From assembly GCF_000144915.1 (NCBI RefSeq), contig NC_014374.1, positions 1,426,001-1,490,000 on the forward strand: DNA of 64,000 nt, in the 5' to 3' direction. Of this stretch, positions 42,605 to 51,488 are shown piece after piece. The position numbers were made by a program, and so were the translations under genes. Numbering within the stretch: position 1 is the stretch's first letter; the number at the start of each line of letters is the position of its first letter. This DNA comes from Acidilobus saccharovorans 345-15. GTDB taxonomy: Archaea; Thermoproteota; Thermoprotei_A; Sulfolobales; Acidilobaceae. The notes under the pieces were generated by a model. It ran no database searches. It was not told the DNA's origin and saw nothing but the letters and a program-made list of their open reading frames with translations.

Positions 42605-43120
42605 GTGTCGCTGGAGTACGGCGGCTTTGAGGTCATAGGCGCGGAGGACGTGCACAGGGACATGCTGGAGAGGGCCAGGCACATTCAGAGGCCCGACGTC
42701 AGCCAGGCCATTAAGGAGAAGCAGGAGGTGATCATGGCCACCAGCAGGTGGTCCCCGAGGGAGGTCAGGGTCGGGTCCGAGATGCCGAAGCTTGAGGCCA
42801 GGCTGAGCAGGGCCTCAGCCCTCATAATAGTCATGCCTCCCAGGCACACGATGCTCGCAGTTGAGGCAAGCAAGGAGATGGAGGACCTGCTCGAGTGGGC
42901 CGAGGGCGCGGAGGGCAAGGCGATATTAGTCTACTACTCGAGGAAGGGCGCCATGACCACGGCCGCCTACCTCTACCTGGGCAACGTGATGGAGGAGGCT
43001 GACGTGGGCATACTCTTTGTCAACGGCCCGCCATCGGAGGTGGCCGAGGTCTTCAGCACCCTCGAGTCGAGGGGAGAGTACACCCCGGCCGAGGGGGGCT
43101 ACATAGACATAAACTTCTGA
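42605..43120 (+). CDS. Conserved-looking hypothetical protein
   Basis: Not recognised. The 171 residues form an alpha/beta protein: Met-rich helix at 15-30 (EDVHRDMLERARHIQR), strand SALIIVMPPRHTMLAVEASKE (about 71-91), AILVYYSRKGAMTTAAYLYLG (about 106-126), VGILFVNGPP. The strands and glycines suggest a small Rossmann-like or receiver-like fold. Codon use is normal for the window. GTG start preceded by CCTGGGGAGAAA. The last 22 bp overlap the convergent PPDK-N-like gene. Confidence 0.75.
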   Translation: MSLEYGGFEVIGAEDVHRDMLERARHIQRPDVSQAIKEKQEVIMATSRWSPREVRVGSEMPKLEARLSRASALIIVMPPRHTMLAVEASKEMEDLLEWAEGAEGKAILVYYSRKGAMTTAAYLYLGNVMEEADVGILFVNGPPSEVAEVFSTLESRGEYTPAEGGYIDINF

Positions 43121-43848
43121 CGGGGCAGCGGCCTGGCCCCCAGGGCCCAGGGGCCTGAGCTGTAGGCCCACTCGAGCTCCAACGGCCCTCCGACGGCCTC
43201 CTCAGCCCTCAAAGCATACGAGGCTACCTCCCTGGCCTCCTCGTCGCTCAGGGACTGCGTCCAGGGGTCGGCCATGGGGATGGCCACGACCCCCCTGCCT
43301 GGCACGTACCGCCTCGCGCTGGCCTTCCTCATGACCCTCCTCTCCACAAGCCTCAGGGAGAGGTCAAAGGTGAAGCTGTCGTGCGGGGAGCCGACGCTCA
43401 TGAACTCGTCCCCGAGGCCCGGCACCGCCTCAACTATCAGCCTCCTGAACCAGGTTATCGGGCTGACCGTGTAGGCCGCCCCAGAAGCCTTGGGGGAGGC
43501 CACCAGGCTCTGGACTATTATCATGCTCCCCGCGGCGGCCGGCGTTACCTCTGCGGCCCTTGAGATGAGCCAGGTCGCCAGGTATGGCACGTCCTCCGGC
43601 CCCTCCGCGACCCTGAGGCCTATGGCAGAGAGGGCGAACTCCGCCAGCCCCACCTCGGGAGGGCTTATCCTCACAGCCGCCGGGAAGGAGCAGCCAGAGG
43701 AGGAGCAGGCCTCCTCGACGGCCCTCGGGGTCACCTCGCTGACGCTCATGACGAACCCTGGGGGCACCCTGAGGCCAGCGTCGATGAGGAGCCTGAGCCT
43801 GTAGGCCTTGACGCCGCCTGACCTGGTGGCATCGCTCAGGGGCATCAT
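43099..43848 (-). CDS. Short PEP synthase / PPDK N-terminal-domain-like protein
   Basis: A 249-residue stand-alone piece resembling the ATP-grasp N-terminal domain of phosphoenolpyruvate synthase/PPDK. It has SGGVKAYRLRLLIDAGLRVP with PPGF following (the S/G-G-K-A..L..AG..VP-PGF signature), a shortened middle, VQSLVASPKASGAAYTVSP, and PLELEWAYSSGPWALGARPL (the E-x-A..ARP end of the domain). It lacks the phospho-His and PEP-binding domains, and the middle is shorter than the usual 330 residues. It may be a degenerate relative or a regulator. Translation is coupled to hisS (ATG overlaps the hisS stop). Confidence 0.65.
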   Translation of the reverse strand: MMPLSDATRSGGVKAYRLRLLIDAGLRVPPGFVMSVSEVTPRAVEEACSSSGCSFPAAVRISPPEVGLAEFALSAIGLRVAEGPEDVPYLATWLISRAAEVTPAAAGSMIIVQSLVASPKASGAAYTVSPITWFRRLIVEAVPGLGDEFMSVGSPHDSFTFDLSLRLVERRVMRKASARRYVPGRGVVAIPMADPWTQSLSDEEAREVASYALRAEEAVGGPLELEWAYSSGPWALGARPLPRQKFMSM

Positions 43849-45146
43849 CAGCTCAGCAGCCTCTCCAGGGCCTGCCTCGCCTCCTCAAGCCTTACGGTGA
43901 GCCTCTCGCCCTTGGATGGCGAGTACAGGGTCACCGAGCCGGAGGCCTCCTCCTGGGGGCCGACGAAAGCCACGACAGGGACGCCCAGCTTTAGCGCCCT
44001 CCTCCTCTGCTCGTCCTGCCCCGACCTGTTGAGGTCAACCCTCACGCTGAAGCCCCAGGACCTGAGGACGTCCGCCACCCTCCAGGCGTAGGCGTAGCTC
44101 TCGGGCCTCACGTTGACAACCATGACCTGGGTGTAGGTCCTCCTGTCGGCCCTGAAGAGCCCGACCTCCAGGCCAGCGTCTATCAGCCTGTCTATGCCTA
44201 TGCTCGCGCCGGTAGCAGGGACCTCCCTCTTGGCGAACAGAGATATCAGGTTGTCGTACCTGCCTCCCCCGGCCACGCTGCCTATCCTGGGCCTGTCAAG
44301 CACGACCTCAAGTATCGGCCCGGTGTAGTAGTCAAGGCCCCTCACGAGCGACATGCTGAACTCCAGGGCCTGGGGCCTCCTGACCAGCTGGGCCACCTGC
44401 CTCAGGTGCTCCACCCCCTTCATGAGCGTGGCGTTGGAGCCGTGCTCCCTGGAGAGCCTGTCCAGCGAGTCCGCCACGTCGCCCTTAATTGAGATGACCT
44501 CCATCACCTTGGAGGCGGCCGGGGCGCCCAGGAGCCTCTCAAGCTCGGCCCTGACCCCCTCCTCGCCCACCTTGTCGAGCTTGTCTATAATCCTGTAGAC
44601 GGCCAGCGGGTCCTTAAGGGAGAGCTCCTCCTCGAATATGCCCGCCAGTATCCTCCTGTCGTTTATGAGAACCCTGAAGCCCGACCCAACCCCAAGGGCG
44701 TCCAGGGCGTCAACTATGACGTTTATGATCTCGGCGTCGGCCTCTGGGTAGGGGCTCCCGACCACGTCAACGTCTGCCTGGTAGAACTCCCTGTACCTGC
44801 CCCTCTGGGGCTCGTCGTGCCTCCACACTGGGGCTATCTGGTACCTCTTGAACGGCATCGGTATCTCCGGGTGGGACGCTATGTACCTAGCAAGGGGCAC
44901 CGTGAGGTCATACCTGAGGGCGTACTCCCTGTCGCTCCAGGGGTCCTTGAACCTCCATATGAGCCTGCCCTCCGCCTCCTCGCCGTACTTGCCCGCCAGG
45001 ACCTCCCAGCTCTCAACGGCCGGGGTCTCGAGCGGGTCGAAGCCGTACCTCCTGTAGACGGCCTCCACCCTGCCCATTAGCTCCTTCCTTAGTATCGCTA
45101 GGTCGGGCGGTATGTCCCTGAAGCCCCTCGGGGGCCTGAGGTCCAA
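43848..45146 (-). CDS. hisS: Histidyl-tRNA synthetase
   Basis: Charges tRNA-His. The 432-residue class II enzyme has RPPRGFRDIPP (N-term), motif 2 QIAPVWRHDEPQRGRYREFY, the histidine A and B motifs SLVRGLDYYTGPIL and AGGGRYDNL, motif 3 ATGASIGIDRL, and a C-terminal anticodon-binding domain (about 340-432). Typical archaeal length. ATG start at 45146. Confidence 0.97.
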   Translation of the reverse strand: MDLRPPRGFRDIPPDLAILRKELMGRVEAVYRRYGFDPLETPAVESWEVLAGKYGEEAEGRLIWRFKDPWSDREYALRYDLTVPLARYIASHPEIPMPFKRYQIAPVWRHDEPQRGRYREFYQADVDVVGSPYPEADAEIINVIVDALDALGVGSGFRVLINDRRILAGIFEEELSLKDPLAVYRIIDKLDKVGEEGVRAELERLLGAPAASKVMEVISIKGDVADSLDRLSREHGSNATLMKGVEHLRQVAQLVRRPQALEFSMSLVRGLDYYTGPILEVVLDRPRIGSVAGGGRYDNLISLFAKREVPATGASIGIDRLIDAGLEVGLFRADRRTYTQVMVVNVRPESYAYAWRVADVLRSWGFSVRVDLNRSGQDEQRRRALKLGVPVVAFVGPQEEASGSVTLYSPSKGERLTVRLEEARQALERLLS

Positions 45147-45180
45147 GCGCTTCCCCAGGCGGCTGGGGAGAGGCTATAAC

Positions 45181-45951
45181 TTAAGCCTTAGCCCTGGAGG
45201 CCAGCCACCTGGTCAGGCTTATGTCGTCTATGCCCCCGCACGGCCTGGGGCCGCAGAAGACGACGGCCACGTCGGAGCCCAGGGACTCCATCACGTCAGC
45301 TGCCTCGCCCACCGTGGCGCCCTCGTCTATGTAGGCCGCGGGCGACATGGGCAGGTCCTCCACCTTGGCCGACATGGCCTGGCCCCCGGCGGAGGCGTAG
45401 GCCTGGAGCACGTCCCTCACGGTGACTATTCCCAGGAAGCTGTCGCCGTCAACAATTAGGACGCCGCTCGTCCCCCTGGAGCTTATCACCGAGGCAGCCT
45501 CGAGCAGCGTGGCCCCCGGGTCGAGCACGGGGTAGTCGGGGACCAGCGCCTCGTGGAGCGAGGCAGACCCGGCGGCGCCGTAGGGCAGGTATGAGACCAC
45601 GTCGTGGGTCGTCAGTATTCCCTGGGGCGAGCCCTCGGGGCCCACCAGCACGGCCGTGACGTCCCTTGAGGCCATAACCTTCGCCGCCTCGATCACGGGC
45701 GTGGTGGGCTCCACGTAGACGGGCACGTCAAGGCCTGCCCTGGACAGGGGCCTCGAGGAGGGGTCAGTGCCCGTGGCCAGCATCCTTATCAGGTGGAAGG
45801 CGCTGAAGACGCCTATGGCCCTGCCCTCCTCCGTGACGAGGAGCCTCCTTACGTTGTGGGACACCATGTACTCCGCCGCGTCCTTCACGCTGGTCTCCGA
45901 GGACACCGAGAGCACGGGCCTCGAGGCGACCTCTATGACGTTCTCGCTCAC
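45181..45951 (-). CDS. Four-CBS-domain protein
   Basis: A 256-residue protein made of two Bateman modules. Repeats can be seen from strands such as PVLSVSSETSVKDAAEYM, VYVEPTTPVIEAAKVMAS, PVLDPGATLLEAASVISS and AYIDEGATVGEAADVMES. CBS pairs bind adenine nucleotides and regulate partner proteins. It starts with GTG overlapping the stop of the MDR dehydrogenase gene (GTGA), so they form an operon. Confidence 0.92.
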   Translation of the reverse strand: MSENVIEVASRPVLSVSSETSVKDAAEYMVSHNVRRLLVTEEGRAIGVFSAFHLIRMLATGTDPSSRPLSRAGLDVPVYVEPTTPVIEAAKVMASRDVTAVLVGPEGSPQGILTTHDVVSYLPYGAAGSASLHEALVPDYPVLDPGATLLEAASVISSRGTSGVLIVDGDSFLGIVTVRDVLQAYASAGGQAMSAKVEDLPMSPAAYIDEGATVGEAADVMESLGSDVAVVFCGPRPCGGIDDISLTRWLASRAKA

Positions 45952-46964
45952 TCCTCACCCACCAGCATTATTCTTCCGTCCCTCTCCCTCGAGAAGAGGA
46001 GCCTTAAAGCGTCCTTGGCCTGCGACATTGGCAGCTTCCTCCAGACCTTGACCTTCAGGAGTCCTCTCGAGGCCATGTCTATGAGCTTAGCCATCTCGGC
46101 CCTGGTGCCCCCGGTCGTCCCTATGACCCTCACCTCCCTGTTGTAGAGCTCTGGCACCGAGAAGGTCACGGTCTCGCCCCTCAGGGCACCGAATATGGCC
46201 AGCCTCCCCCTCCTGTCCAGGAGCTTCATGCTCACCGGCAGGGTGGGGGTGCCTATGGCGTCTATCACTACATCAGCCAGCTTGCCGCCGGTCATCTTGA
46301 TGAGGGCGTCGTAGCTCTGCTCCACCGGGGCCACGGCGTCGGCCCCGAGCTCCAGGGGCCACTTCTTGGTGCTCACGGCCAGGACCCTGGCGCCCATGAT
46401 CTTTGCAAGCTGGAGGGCGAACTGGCCGGTGTTGCCCGAGGCGCCCACTATTGCCACCACGTCGCCAGGCCCCACGCCGGCCTCGAGGAGGGCGTGGAAG
46501 GAGGTTAGAGCCGCCACCGGCAGCGACGCGGCCAGGTCCCAGGGCACGTTGTCGGGCAGCCTGAACAGGTTGGCCTCGTTAACCACTGCCTTCTCCGCGA
46601 AGCCCCCGTGGGTTATCATCCCAACTATGCCGCCGAACCTGCAGAGGTGCTCGTGGCCGCCCATGCACATGTCGCACCTGCCGCAGAAGACCCTGGGGTA
46701 CACGACGACCCTGTCCCCCGGCCTGAAGTCCTTTACCCCGGGGCCCACCTCCTCCACGATGCCCGCGAACTCGGCCCCAGGGATGTGGGGCATGGGCTCA
46801 ACCCTCCTCATGCCGCTCACGACAAAGTAGTCAACTGGGTTGACGCCGGCCTCGACCACCTTCACCACGACCTGGCCGTAGCCCGGCCTGGGGTCGTCGA
46901 AGTCAACGTAGCTGAGCGAGTCTACGCCGAAGGCCTTCATCAGGTTGGCCTTCAACAGGACCAC
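45948..46964 (-). CDS. Zinc-type medium-chain dehydrogenase/reductase
   Basis: A 338-residue MDR protein. Structural zinc cysteines are present in CGRCDMCMGGHEHLC (near 98-112), and the coenzyme fold is VAIVGASGNTGQFALQLAK. The usual catalytic-zinc Cys after the first strand is replaced by Asn in AGVNPVDYFVVSG, whereas HIPGAEFAG retains the His and Glu region, so catalytic zinc may be lost, as in quinone/enoyl reductases. NADPH-dependent reduction of an enoyl or quinone-like substrate is plausible. It has a good TATA (TTTTATACAT, near 46985), and the GTG lies about 26 bp downstream. Confidence 0.88.
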   Translation of the reverse strand: MVLLKANLMKAFGVDSLSYVDFDDPRPGYGQVVVKVVEAGVNPVDYFVVSGMRRVEPMPHIPGAEFAGIVEEVGPGVKDFRPGDRVVVYPRVFCGRCDMCMGGHEHLCRFGGIVGMITHGGFAEKAVVNEANLFRLPDNVPWDLAASLPVAALTSFHALLEAGVGPGDVVAIVGASGNTGQFALQLAKIMGARVLAVSTKKWPLELGADAVAPVEQSYDALIKMTGGKLADVVIDAIGTPTLPVSMKLLDRRGRLAIFGALRGETVTFSVPELYNREVRVIGTTGGTRAEMAKLIDMASRGLLKVKVWRKLPMSQAKDALRLLFSRERDGRIMLVGEE

Positions 46965-47028
46965 CGTGGTTATATGTAAGGGAATGTATAAAAGCTTAAG
47001 CTTGAGCCGCTCGCCTTAAAAACTAACT

Positions 47029-47059
47029 ATTTAAATTCCTGGATACCGTGTCCAGGTAT
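47029..47059 (+). promoter_or_regulatory. Promoter of DHPS-like gene
   Basis: TATTTAAA (47029-47036) is centred 26 bp ahead of the TTG at 47059, the spacing expected for a leaderless archaeal transcript. A nearby AAGCTTAAGCTT palindrome (46992-47003) lies between the two divergent genes. Confidence 0.55.
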
Positions 47060-48549
47060 TGGGAACGCGGTTGAGGTTCGGCATCATAACCAGCAGGCCC
47101 GCCGAGCCAGTGGTCAGGGAGGTGCTGCAGGAGGGGGGACTTAAGGACTTCGTCATAGTCGCGCTCCCGGTGCCCGCAATATCGCTCCTTACGACTACCG
47201 CCATAGCCTCGGTGCTCAGCTCCAGGAGGGACCTCCTCTCGGGCCTCTCGGACGTCGACGTGGTCGTGCTGCCTGGCACTGTGAGGGGGGACGCCTCCGA
47301 GGTCGCCAAGGTCACGGGGAAGCCCGCCTTCAAGGGCCCCAGGAGCCTCGGGGAGCTGCCGGTCACGCTGAAGTACGTGAGCCAGGGGGCCAGGCTTGAC
47401 ACCGTTAAGGCTGCCGACGAGGTGCTGGGCTCCCTGGCGCCCAGCATAAGCTACGAGGAGGCCTTCAGGATAGGCCAGGTCCCTGTGCCGAGGAGGGGGC
47501 CCCCAGTGCTGCTCTTCTCCGAGGTGGACCCCAGGGCCCAGGACTTCACGGCGACCGCGAGGAGGTACGCAGGCGAGGGAGCTCAGGTCATAGTGGTTGG
47601 GGCCGAGGACGGCATGAGCCTCGGGGAGCTTCGCCGCAGGGTCAGGGAGGCCAAGGGGCTCGGGCTCCCAGTTATAGCAGAGGCGCCATCGAGGGCCTAC
47701 GCCGAGGAGGCCATAGCCGCCGGGGCCGACGGGCTCAGCGTGGCCGACTACCAGGTCCTCGAGCTCGAGGACCTGCTGTCCAAGGACCTGGCGCTCCTGG
47801 TGGGCGGTGACAGCCTAGACAGGCTCAGGGACGTTGAGAGGGAGCTGGCGGGGAGGGCGAAGCTCATAGTTGACCCCTCCCTGGCCGTTCCCCCGCTGGG
47901 CCTGTCGCAGAGCGTGGAGAGGTACCTCAGGGCCTCCAGGGAGCTGTCGTCGCCGCTCCTCTTCTCAGCGGCTAACGTCACCGAGGAGGTTGAGGCCGAC
48001 ACGGCGGGGGTGCACGCGGTCCTGGCCCTGATGGCCGTCGAGGTCAGGGCCTCCGCGTACCTTGTTGTTGAGGAGACCTACAAGTCAGTGCACGGCACCT
48101 CCGAGGCCAGGGAGGCCATAAGGCTGGCCGAGAGCGCCTACGCCGCCAGGGCCAGCGAGAGGGGCATGTTCAGCAGGCTCCTGGTGCTAAAGCAGGACTA
48201 CCCGCCCCCTCCGCAGCCCCAGGAGGAGGTCAGCGCTGAGCCGGTGGGCTACGTGGAGCCGCAGGTCTCGGCCAGCGAGTACGTCAGGGTATCAGCCGAC
48301 CCGGCGAGGGGGGTGATGAGGGTCACGCTCTACAGGGACGGCAGGGCCGTCGGGAGCCTCGAGGGGTCCCACGCGCTCAGCCTCGCCAGGGCCCTGGTCA
48401 GGAGGTTTAACGTGAGCGCGGAGCACGCGGCCTACATAGGCTACGAGCTCAGCAAGGCGGAGCTCTCGCTTAAGCTGGGCAGGACATACGTCCAGGACGA
48501 GCCCATCATAGTGACGCCCTGGGAGAAAAACGGGAACTCGCACTGCTGA
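47059..48549 (+). CDS. Archaeal dihydropteroate synthase-like protein
   Basis: A 496-residue protein of the archaeal DHPS-related family (methanogen homologues exist). An N-terminal domain (about 1-150) precedes a TIM-barrel-like part with LLFSEVDPRAQDFTATARRY, GLPVIAEAPSRAYAEEAIAAG, and LLFSAANVTEEVEADTAGVHA, then a C-terminal domain (about 400-490) with RVSADPARGVMRVTLYRDGR and HAAYIGYELSKAELSL. A pterin role is inferred only from family name; no folate genes are near. The start is TTG 47059 or TTG 47071 (RFGIITSRPAE). Confidence 0.85.
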   Translation: MGTRLRFGIITSRPAEPVVREVLQEGGLKDFVIVALPVPAISLLTTTAIASVLSSRRDLLSGLSDVDVVVLPGTVRGDASEVAKVTGKPAFKGPRSLGELPVTLKYVSQGARLDTVKAADEVLGSLAPSISYEEAFRIGQVPVPRRGPPVLLFSEVDPRAQDFTATARRYAGEGAQVIVVGAEDGMSLGELRRRVREAKGLGLPVIAEAPSRAYAEEAIAAGADGLSVADYQVLELEDLLSKDLALLVGGDSLDRLRDVERELAGRAKLIVDPSLAVPPLGLSQSVERYLRASRELSSPLLFSAANVTEEVEADTAGVHAVLALMAVEVRASAYLVVEETYKSVHGTSEAREAIRLAESAYAARASERGMFSRLLVLKQDYPPPPQPQEEVSAEPVGYVEPQVSASEYVRVSADPARGVMRVTLYRDGRAVGSLEGSHALSLARALVRRFNVSAEHAAYIGYELSKAELSLKLGRTYVQDEPIIVTPWEKNGNSHC

Positions 48550-48561
48550 AAAAACTGGAAG

Positions 48562-50094
48562 TCACTTGCCCTTCCTGGCCTCCTGCCCCCTCATCTCAGG
48601 TATCGTGTACCTGTTCCAGAATATCTTGTAGAGCCTCAGGTAGTCCGGCAGGTTCCTCAGCCCGGGTATCCAGGGCAGGAACAGCACTATGAGGAAGAAC
48701 ACCATGGCTATTGATGCGTTGTAGAGCGTGTGCCACCAAGGTATGTGGTCGCCCCAGGCCTCGAGGGCGTCGTAGGGGGCCAGCCAGTAGCTGCCTATCT
48801 GCCACGGCTCAACGTTGAACTTCGTCATTCCCATGAAGTACTCGTGCAGGTGGTACTTGAAGCCCTCTATGGTGTGCATGAGGCCCGTGTCGGCTATCAG
48901 CCTTATCTCATACAGCTGGTCCAGGCTGCTGTGGTCCCAGGTCTCCTGGCTCAGGGCCCCGTCGTAGAGGCCAGACTGGGCCATCACGGTCAGCTGGGCC
49001 GCCACGACCTCTATCGGGTTTGACGTGTTGTGGAGGGCGGCGGTTATGGAGCCGTTGTCACTGAAGTAGTTGTAGGCCGCGTTGAGCTGCTCAAGCTGCA
49101 CTGACGGCGGCTCGGCCTGGAACTCGGCGAGGTAGTTGGTTCCGTCGGTGGAGTTTATGAGCATCTCGTAGGGCTTCACCACGTAGACCTCCCTCGTGTT
49201 GACGTAGGTTATGTTGTCCCACCTGAAAGAGTACGGGTTTATGAAGCCGAATATCGAGAACTTCTGGTAGGTCGCGGTCCCCGAGGTGTAGTTGTACTCC
49301 TGCAGCAGCGTGGCGGCGAAGAGGTCCGGGTAGTGCTGGGCCGCCCACTGGGCGTCAAGGGCTGGTATGAACGGGTAGGCCCAGAGGGGCCCAAGTATGA
49401 GGCCAAGGGCTATAACTATGACCACGAGGACGCCCGCCCCTATGAACATCTTCCTGTGGTCGGCCTTAACCACGGAGTACCTTATCTCCGGCCTGTGCGG
49501 CTTGCTGAGCCCCCTCCTCCAGGCGAGCATGAAGTGGGCCCCGGCCAGGAGCATGAGTATGCCTGGCACAACTATGGCGTGCCAGCCCAGGACGGCCCCG
49601 AAGTTCTCTGGGTTGACGAACCAGCCGAGGCCGAGGGCGTTCCAGAGGCCGGCGCCGCTTTTGTCGTTGTACTGTGCCACTATGTTGTTGTTAAGCCCTA
49701 TGCCGAAGGCGTACTGTATGAGCACCAGGAGCAGCATTATGGTCCCGAGGACCCACATGTCCTTCCTCTTCTCGTAGGCCTTGGTGGAGAAGTTGACGAA
49801 CATGTGGACGAACAGCAACGTCACCAGTATTTCAGCGGCCCAGAAGTGTATCTGGCTAACGTACATGCCCGCGACGCTGTAGTTCCACCAGTAGGGGCCG
49901 AAGAACATCATTATCGCGCCGGTGACGGCCAGCACTATGGCAAGCACCAGCAGGTAGAACCCTATCTGGAACCAGAAGCTGTTGCCATACGAGGGCACCG
50001 TCTCTATGTAGAACATGTGAAATATGTCGCTCAGGTCCTTGAATATGTCCCTGAACTTCGAGCCCCTCTCGCCAGGCTCCTGTTTACTTCCCAC
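48562..50094 (-). CDS. Cytochrome b (b6-like) with a large extracytoplasmic insertion
   Basis: Membrane cytochrome of a quinol-oxidising complex, 510 residues. The two haem-binding His pairs sit in HFWAAEILVTLLFVH (spacing 14) and GWHAIVVPGILMLLAGAH (spacing 15), the b6-type pattern. An N-terminal amphipathic and TM1 segment comes first; after TM5 (about 220-245) there is an insert of roughly 220 residues rich in sequons (NYT, NIT, NST, NGS, NTS), before a last TM near the C-terminus. No Rieske protein, cytochrome c or cytochrome-oxidase gene is adjacent. ATG start; a TATA-like CTTAAAAAG and an inverted repeat are upstream. Confidence 0.88.
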   Translation of the reverse strand: MGSKQEPGERGSKFRDIFKDLSDIFHMFYIETVPSYGNSFWFQIGFYLLVLAIVLAVTGAIMMFFGPYWWNYSVAGMYVSQIHFWAAEILVTLLFVHMFVNFSTKAYEKRKDMWVLGTIMLLLVLIQYAFGIGLNNNIVAQYNDKSGAGLWNALGLGWFVNPENFGAVLGWHAIVVPGILMLLAGAHFMLAWRRGLSKPHRPEIRYSVVKADHRKMFIGAGVLVVIVIALGLILGPLWAYPFIPALDAQWAAQHYPDLFAATLLQEYNYTSGTATYQKFSIFGFINPYSFRWDNITYVNTREVYVVKPYEMLINSTDGTNYLAEFQAEPPSVQLEQLNAAYNYFSDNGSITAALHNTSNPIEVVAAQLTVMAQSGLYDGALSQETWDHSSLDQLYEIRLIADTGLMHTIEGFKYHLHEYFMGMTKFNVEPWQIGSYWLAPYDALEAWGDHIPWWHTLYNASIAMVFFLIVLFLPWIPGLRNLPDYLRLYKIFWNRYTIPEMRGQEARKGK

Positions 50095-50184
50095 AGAATT
50101 TTCACCTCGTCCAAGGGGACTAACGTCTGGGGCTGTGTATGTACAAGTCTTTTTAAGCGTTGGTATTGATTTGACAGATGCTTA

Positions 50185-50204
50185 AAACGTGGACATACAC
50201 GTTT
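50185..50204. promoter_or_regulatory. Dyad AAACGTG-N6-CACGTTT upstream of cytochrome b
   Basis: A 7-bp perfect inverted repeat (50185-50191 and 50198-50204), with a 6-bp spacer, about 90 bp upstream of the cytochrome b ATG and 30-40 bp above its TATA-like element. It could be a redox or oxygen regulator site. The rest of 50095-50377 shows no gene. Confidence 0.45.
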
Positions 50205-50377
50205 ATGATATCGGATACTAGATGTAAAGCGTTACTGCCAGAAAAGGCTGCCAGGGACCGCCCGTGACGCGCTTACGTAACCCTAAAAAGCGTAATTTAC
50301 CTCGGGGCCAACCATAGCCTGGGATGAGCGGGCCGACATAGGCCGAGGAAACGATGAGGAGGGGTTGATTGGGCGAC

Positions 50378-50839
50378 CTAGAGGGGCCCGGAGCCCTTAA
50401 GCTCTGCGGCCGCGACTACCGCGTTGGCTATCAGCATCACATGCATTGTGGTGCAGTAGACGCAGATGGCGTGTATCCTGAAGAGCTCAAGGTAGACCAG
50501 GTACGGCACGAAGGAGACGCCGAGGAACCTCCAGGCCGCCTGGGCGACCCTCAGGGCCCTCGGGAGCCCCGTGGCTATTGTCAATGCTGAGAGCGCCAGG
50601 TCCGCCGAGAACCACGCTATCGCGAGCTCGTCAAGGCTGAAGCTGTAGACCCTCGAGTAGCCGCTCGAGAGCACGTCGAGGCAGTTCACTGCAACGCCGG
50701 AGACCCTGACCGGGTATGTGCAGGCCAGCGGGGCCGACCTGTGGAGGTAGAAGCTGTTGTAGACCTCCAGGGCCGCCGCCAGGCCCACGGCTGAGAAGGC
50801 CAGCAGGAGGAGGGCCGCGGCTAAGGTCCTCTGCCTCAC
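50378..50839 (-). CDS. Vitamin K epoxide reductase (VKOR)-family protein
   Basis: A 153-residue, four-TM thiol oxidase-type protein. C40 and C53 (VNCLDVLSSGYS) with Ser near 58, and the active-site pair C126-VY-C129 (AICVYCTTMH) match VKOR. It would reoxidise a DsbA-like partner, passing electrons to quinone. The start is GTG 50839, which overlaps the stop of the YbaK gene (GTGA); a longer frame reading through that gene is a shadow. Confidence 0.9.
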   Translation of the reverse strand: MRQRTLAAALLLLAFSAVGLAAALEVYNSFYLHRSAPLACTYPVRVSGVAVNCLDVLSSGYSRVYSFSLDELAIAWFSADLALSALTIATGLPRALRVAQAAWRFLGVSFVPYLVYLELFRIHAICVYCTTMHVMLIANAVVAAAELKGSGPL

Positions 50840-51312
50840 TGCGAGACGTCCGCGACTATCGGCCTGAGCGCCCTTAAAAGATCTCTTACTGACACGTTGG
50901 CCAGGGCGTTCATCGAGCCTCCCCCGGTCCAGACCCTCTCCTTGGAGGCTATGCTCCCGTCCACTATAACCTTCAGGCCCCTTATGCACTCCGAGAGCGG
51001 CGTGAGCCCTCCTGGCATCAGGCCTGTGAGCTCCTCTATCTCGTCGGGCGACGCCATCCTTATCTTCGAGGCCTTGGTCAGCTCCGAGAGCTTCCTGTAG
51101 TCAAGCTTTCTGTCCCCCGGCAGCAGGACCGCCATGGGCCTCCCGTCCACTATGAGGAGCAGGGTCTTCACTATGTCGCTCGGCGGCGCCCCCGCGGCCC
51201 TGGCCGCGGCCTCGACAGTCTCAACGCTCTCCTCGAACTCGACAATCTTGGCGTCAACTCCGTACCTCCTTATGAAGTCGCTGGGCGAGTCCACGCAGGC
51301 CAGGGTGCTCAC
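50836..51312 (-). CDS. YbaK/aminoacyl-tRNA editing (deacylase) domain protein
   Basis: A 158-residue stand-alone editing domain; the family hydrolyses mischarged aminoacyl-tRNAs such as Cys- or Ala-tRNA-Pro. PPSDIVKTLLLIVDGRPMAV, LPGDRKLDYRKL, TGLMPGGLTPL and the C-terminal GGGSMNALANVSVRDL region fit the family, with the catalytic-type Lys in VKTL. It is followed by VKOR in an overlapping pair whose products have no clear link. Confidence 0.9.
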   Translation of the reverse strand: MSTLACVDSPSDFIRRYGVDAKIVEFEESVETVEAAARAAGAPPSDIVKTLLLIVDGRPMAVLLPGDRKLDYRKLSELTKASKIRMASPDEIEELTGLMPGGLTPLSECIRGLKVIVDGSIASKERVWTGGGSMNALANVSVRDLLRALRPIVADVSQ

Positions 51313-51374
51313 CGGAGCTTATAGTGGAGCGCGACACTTTTAGCCTAAGCACTCACGAGGGGCGGGGGGCCGCC

Positions 51375-51488
51375 TTGAGCCTCATAGCCTGGGGATCACT
51401 CTTGTTAGCCCTGGCGGCCCTGGCCATATCCCTGTACAGGGCGGTGAGGTCCCGTTGGAGTGGTCGCTCTGCGCGAGCTCAACGGTGA
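51375..51488 (+). CDS. Possible 37-residue membrane peptide
   Basis: TTG 51375 opens MSLIAWGSLLLALAALAIS, one TM helix, then a basic tail (LYRAVRSRWSGRSARAQR). It overlaps the following gene start by 34 bp in another frame. The helix and positive-inside tail are credible, but so short a frame can occur by chance. Confidence 0.35.
   Translation: MSLIAWGSLLLALAALAISLYRAVRSRWSGRSARAQR

Noticed and set aside
46992-47003. AAGCTTAAGCTT palindrome between divergent genes
   Set aside because: Short and composed of a doubled hexamer; no second copy at any promoter, so no support for a regulatory role.
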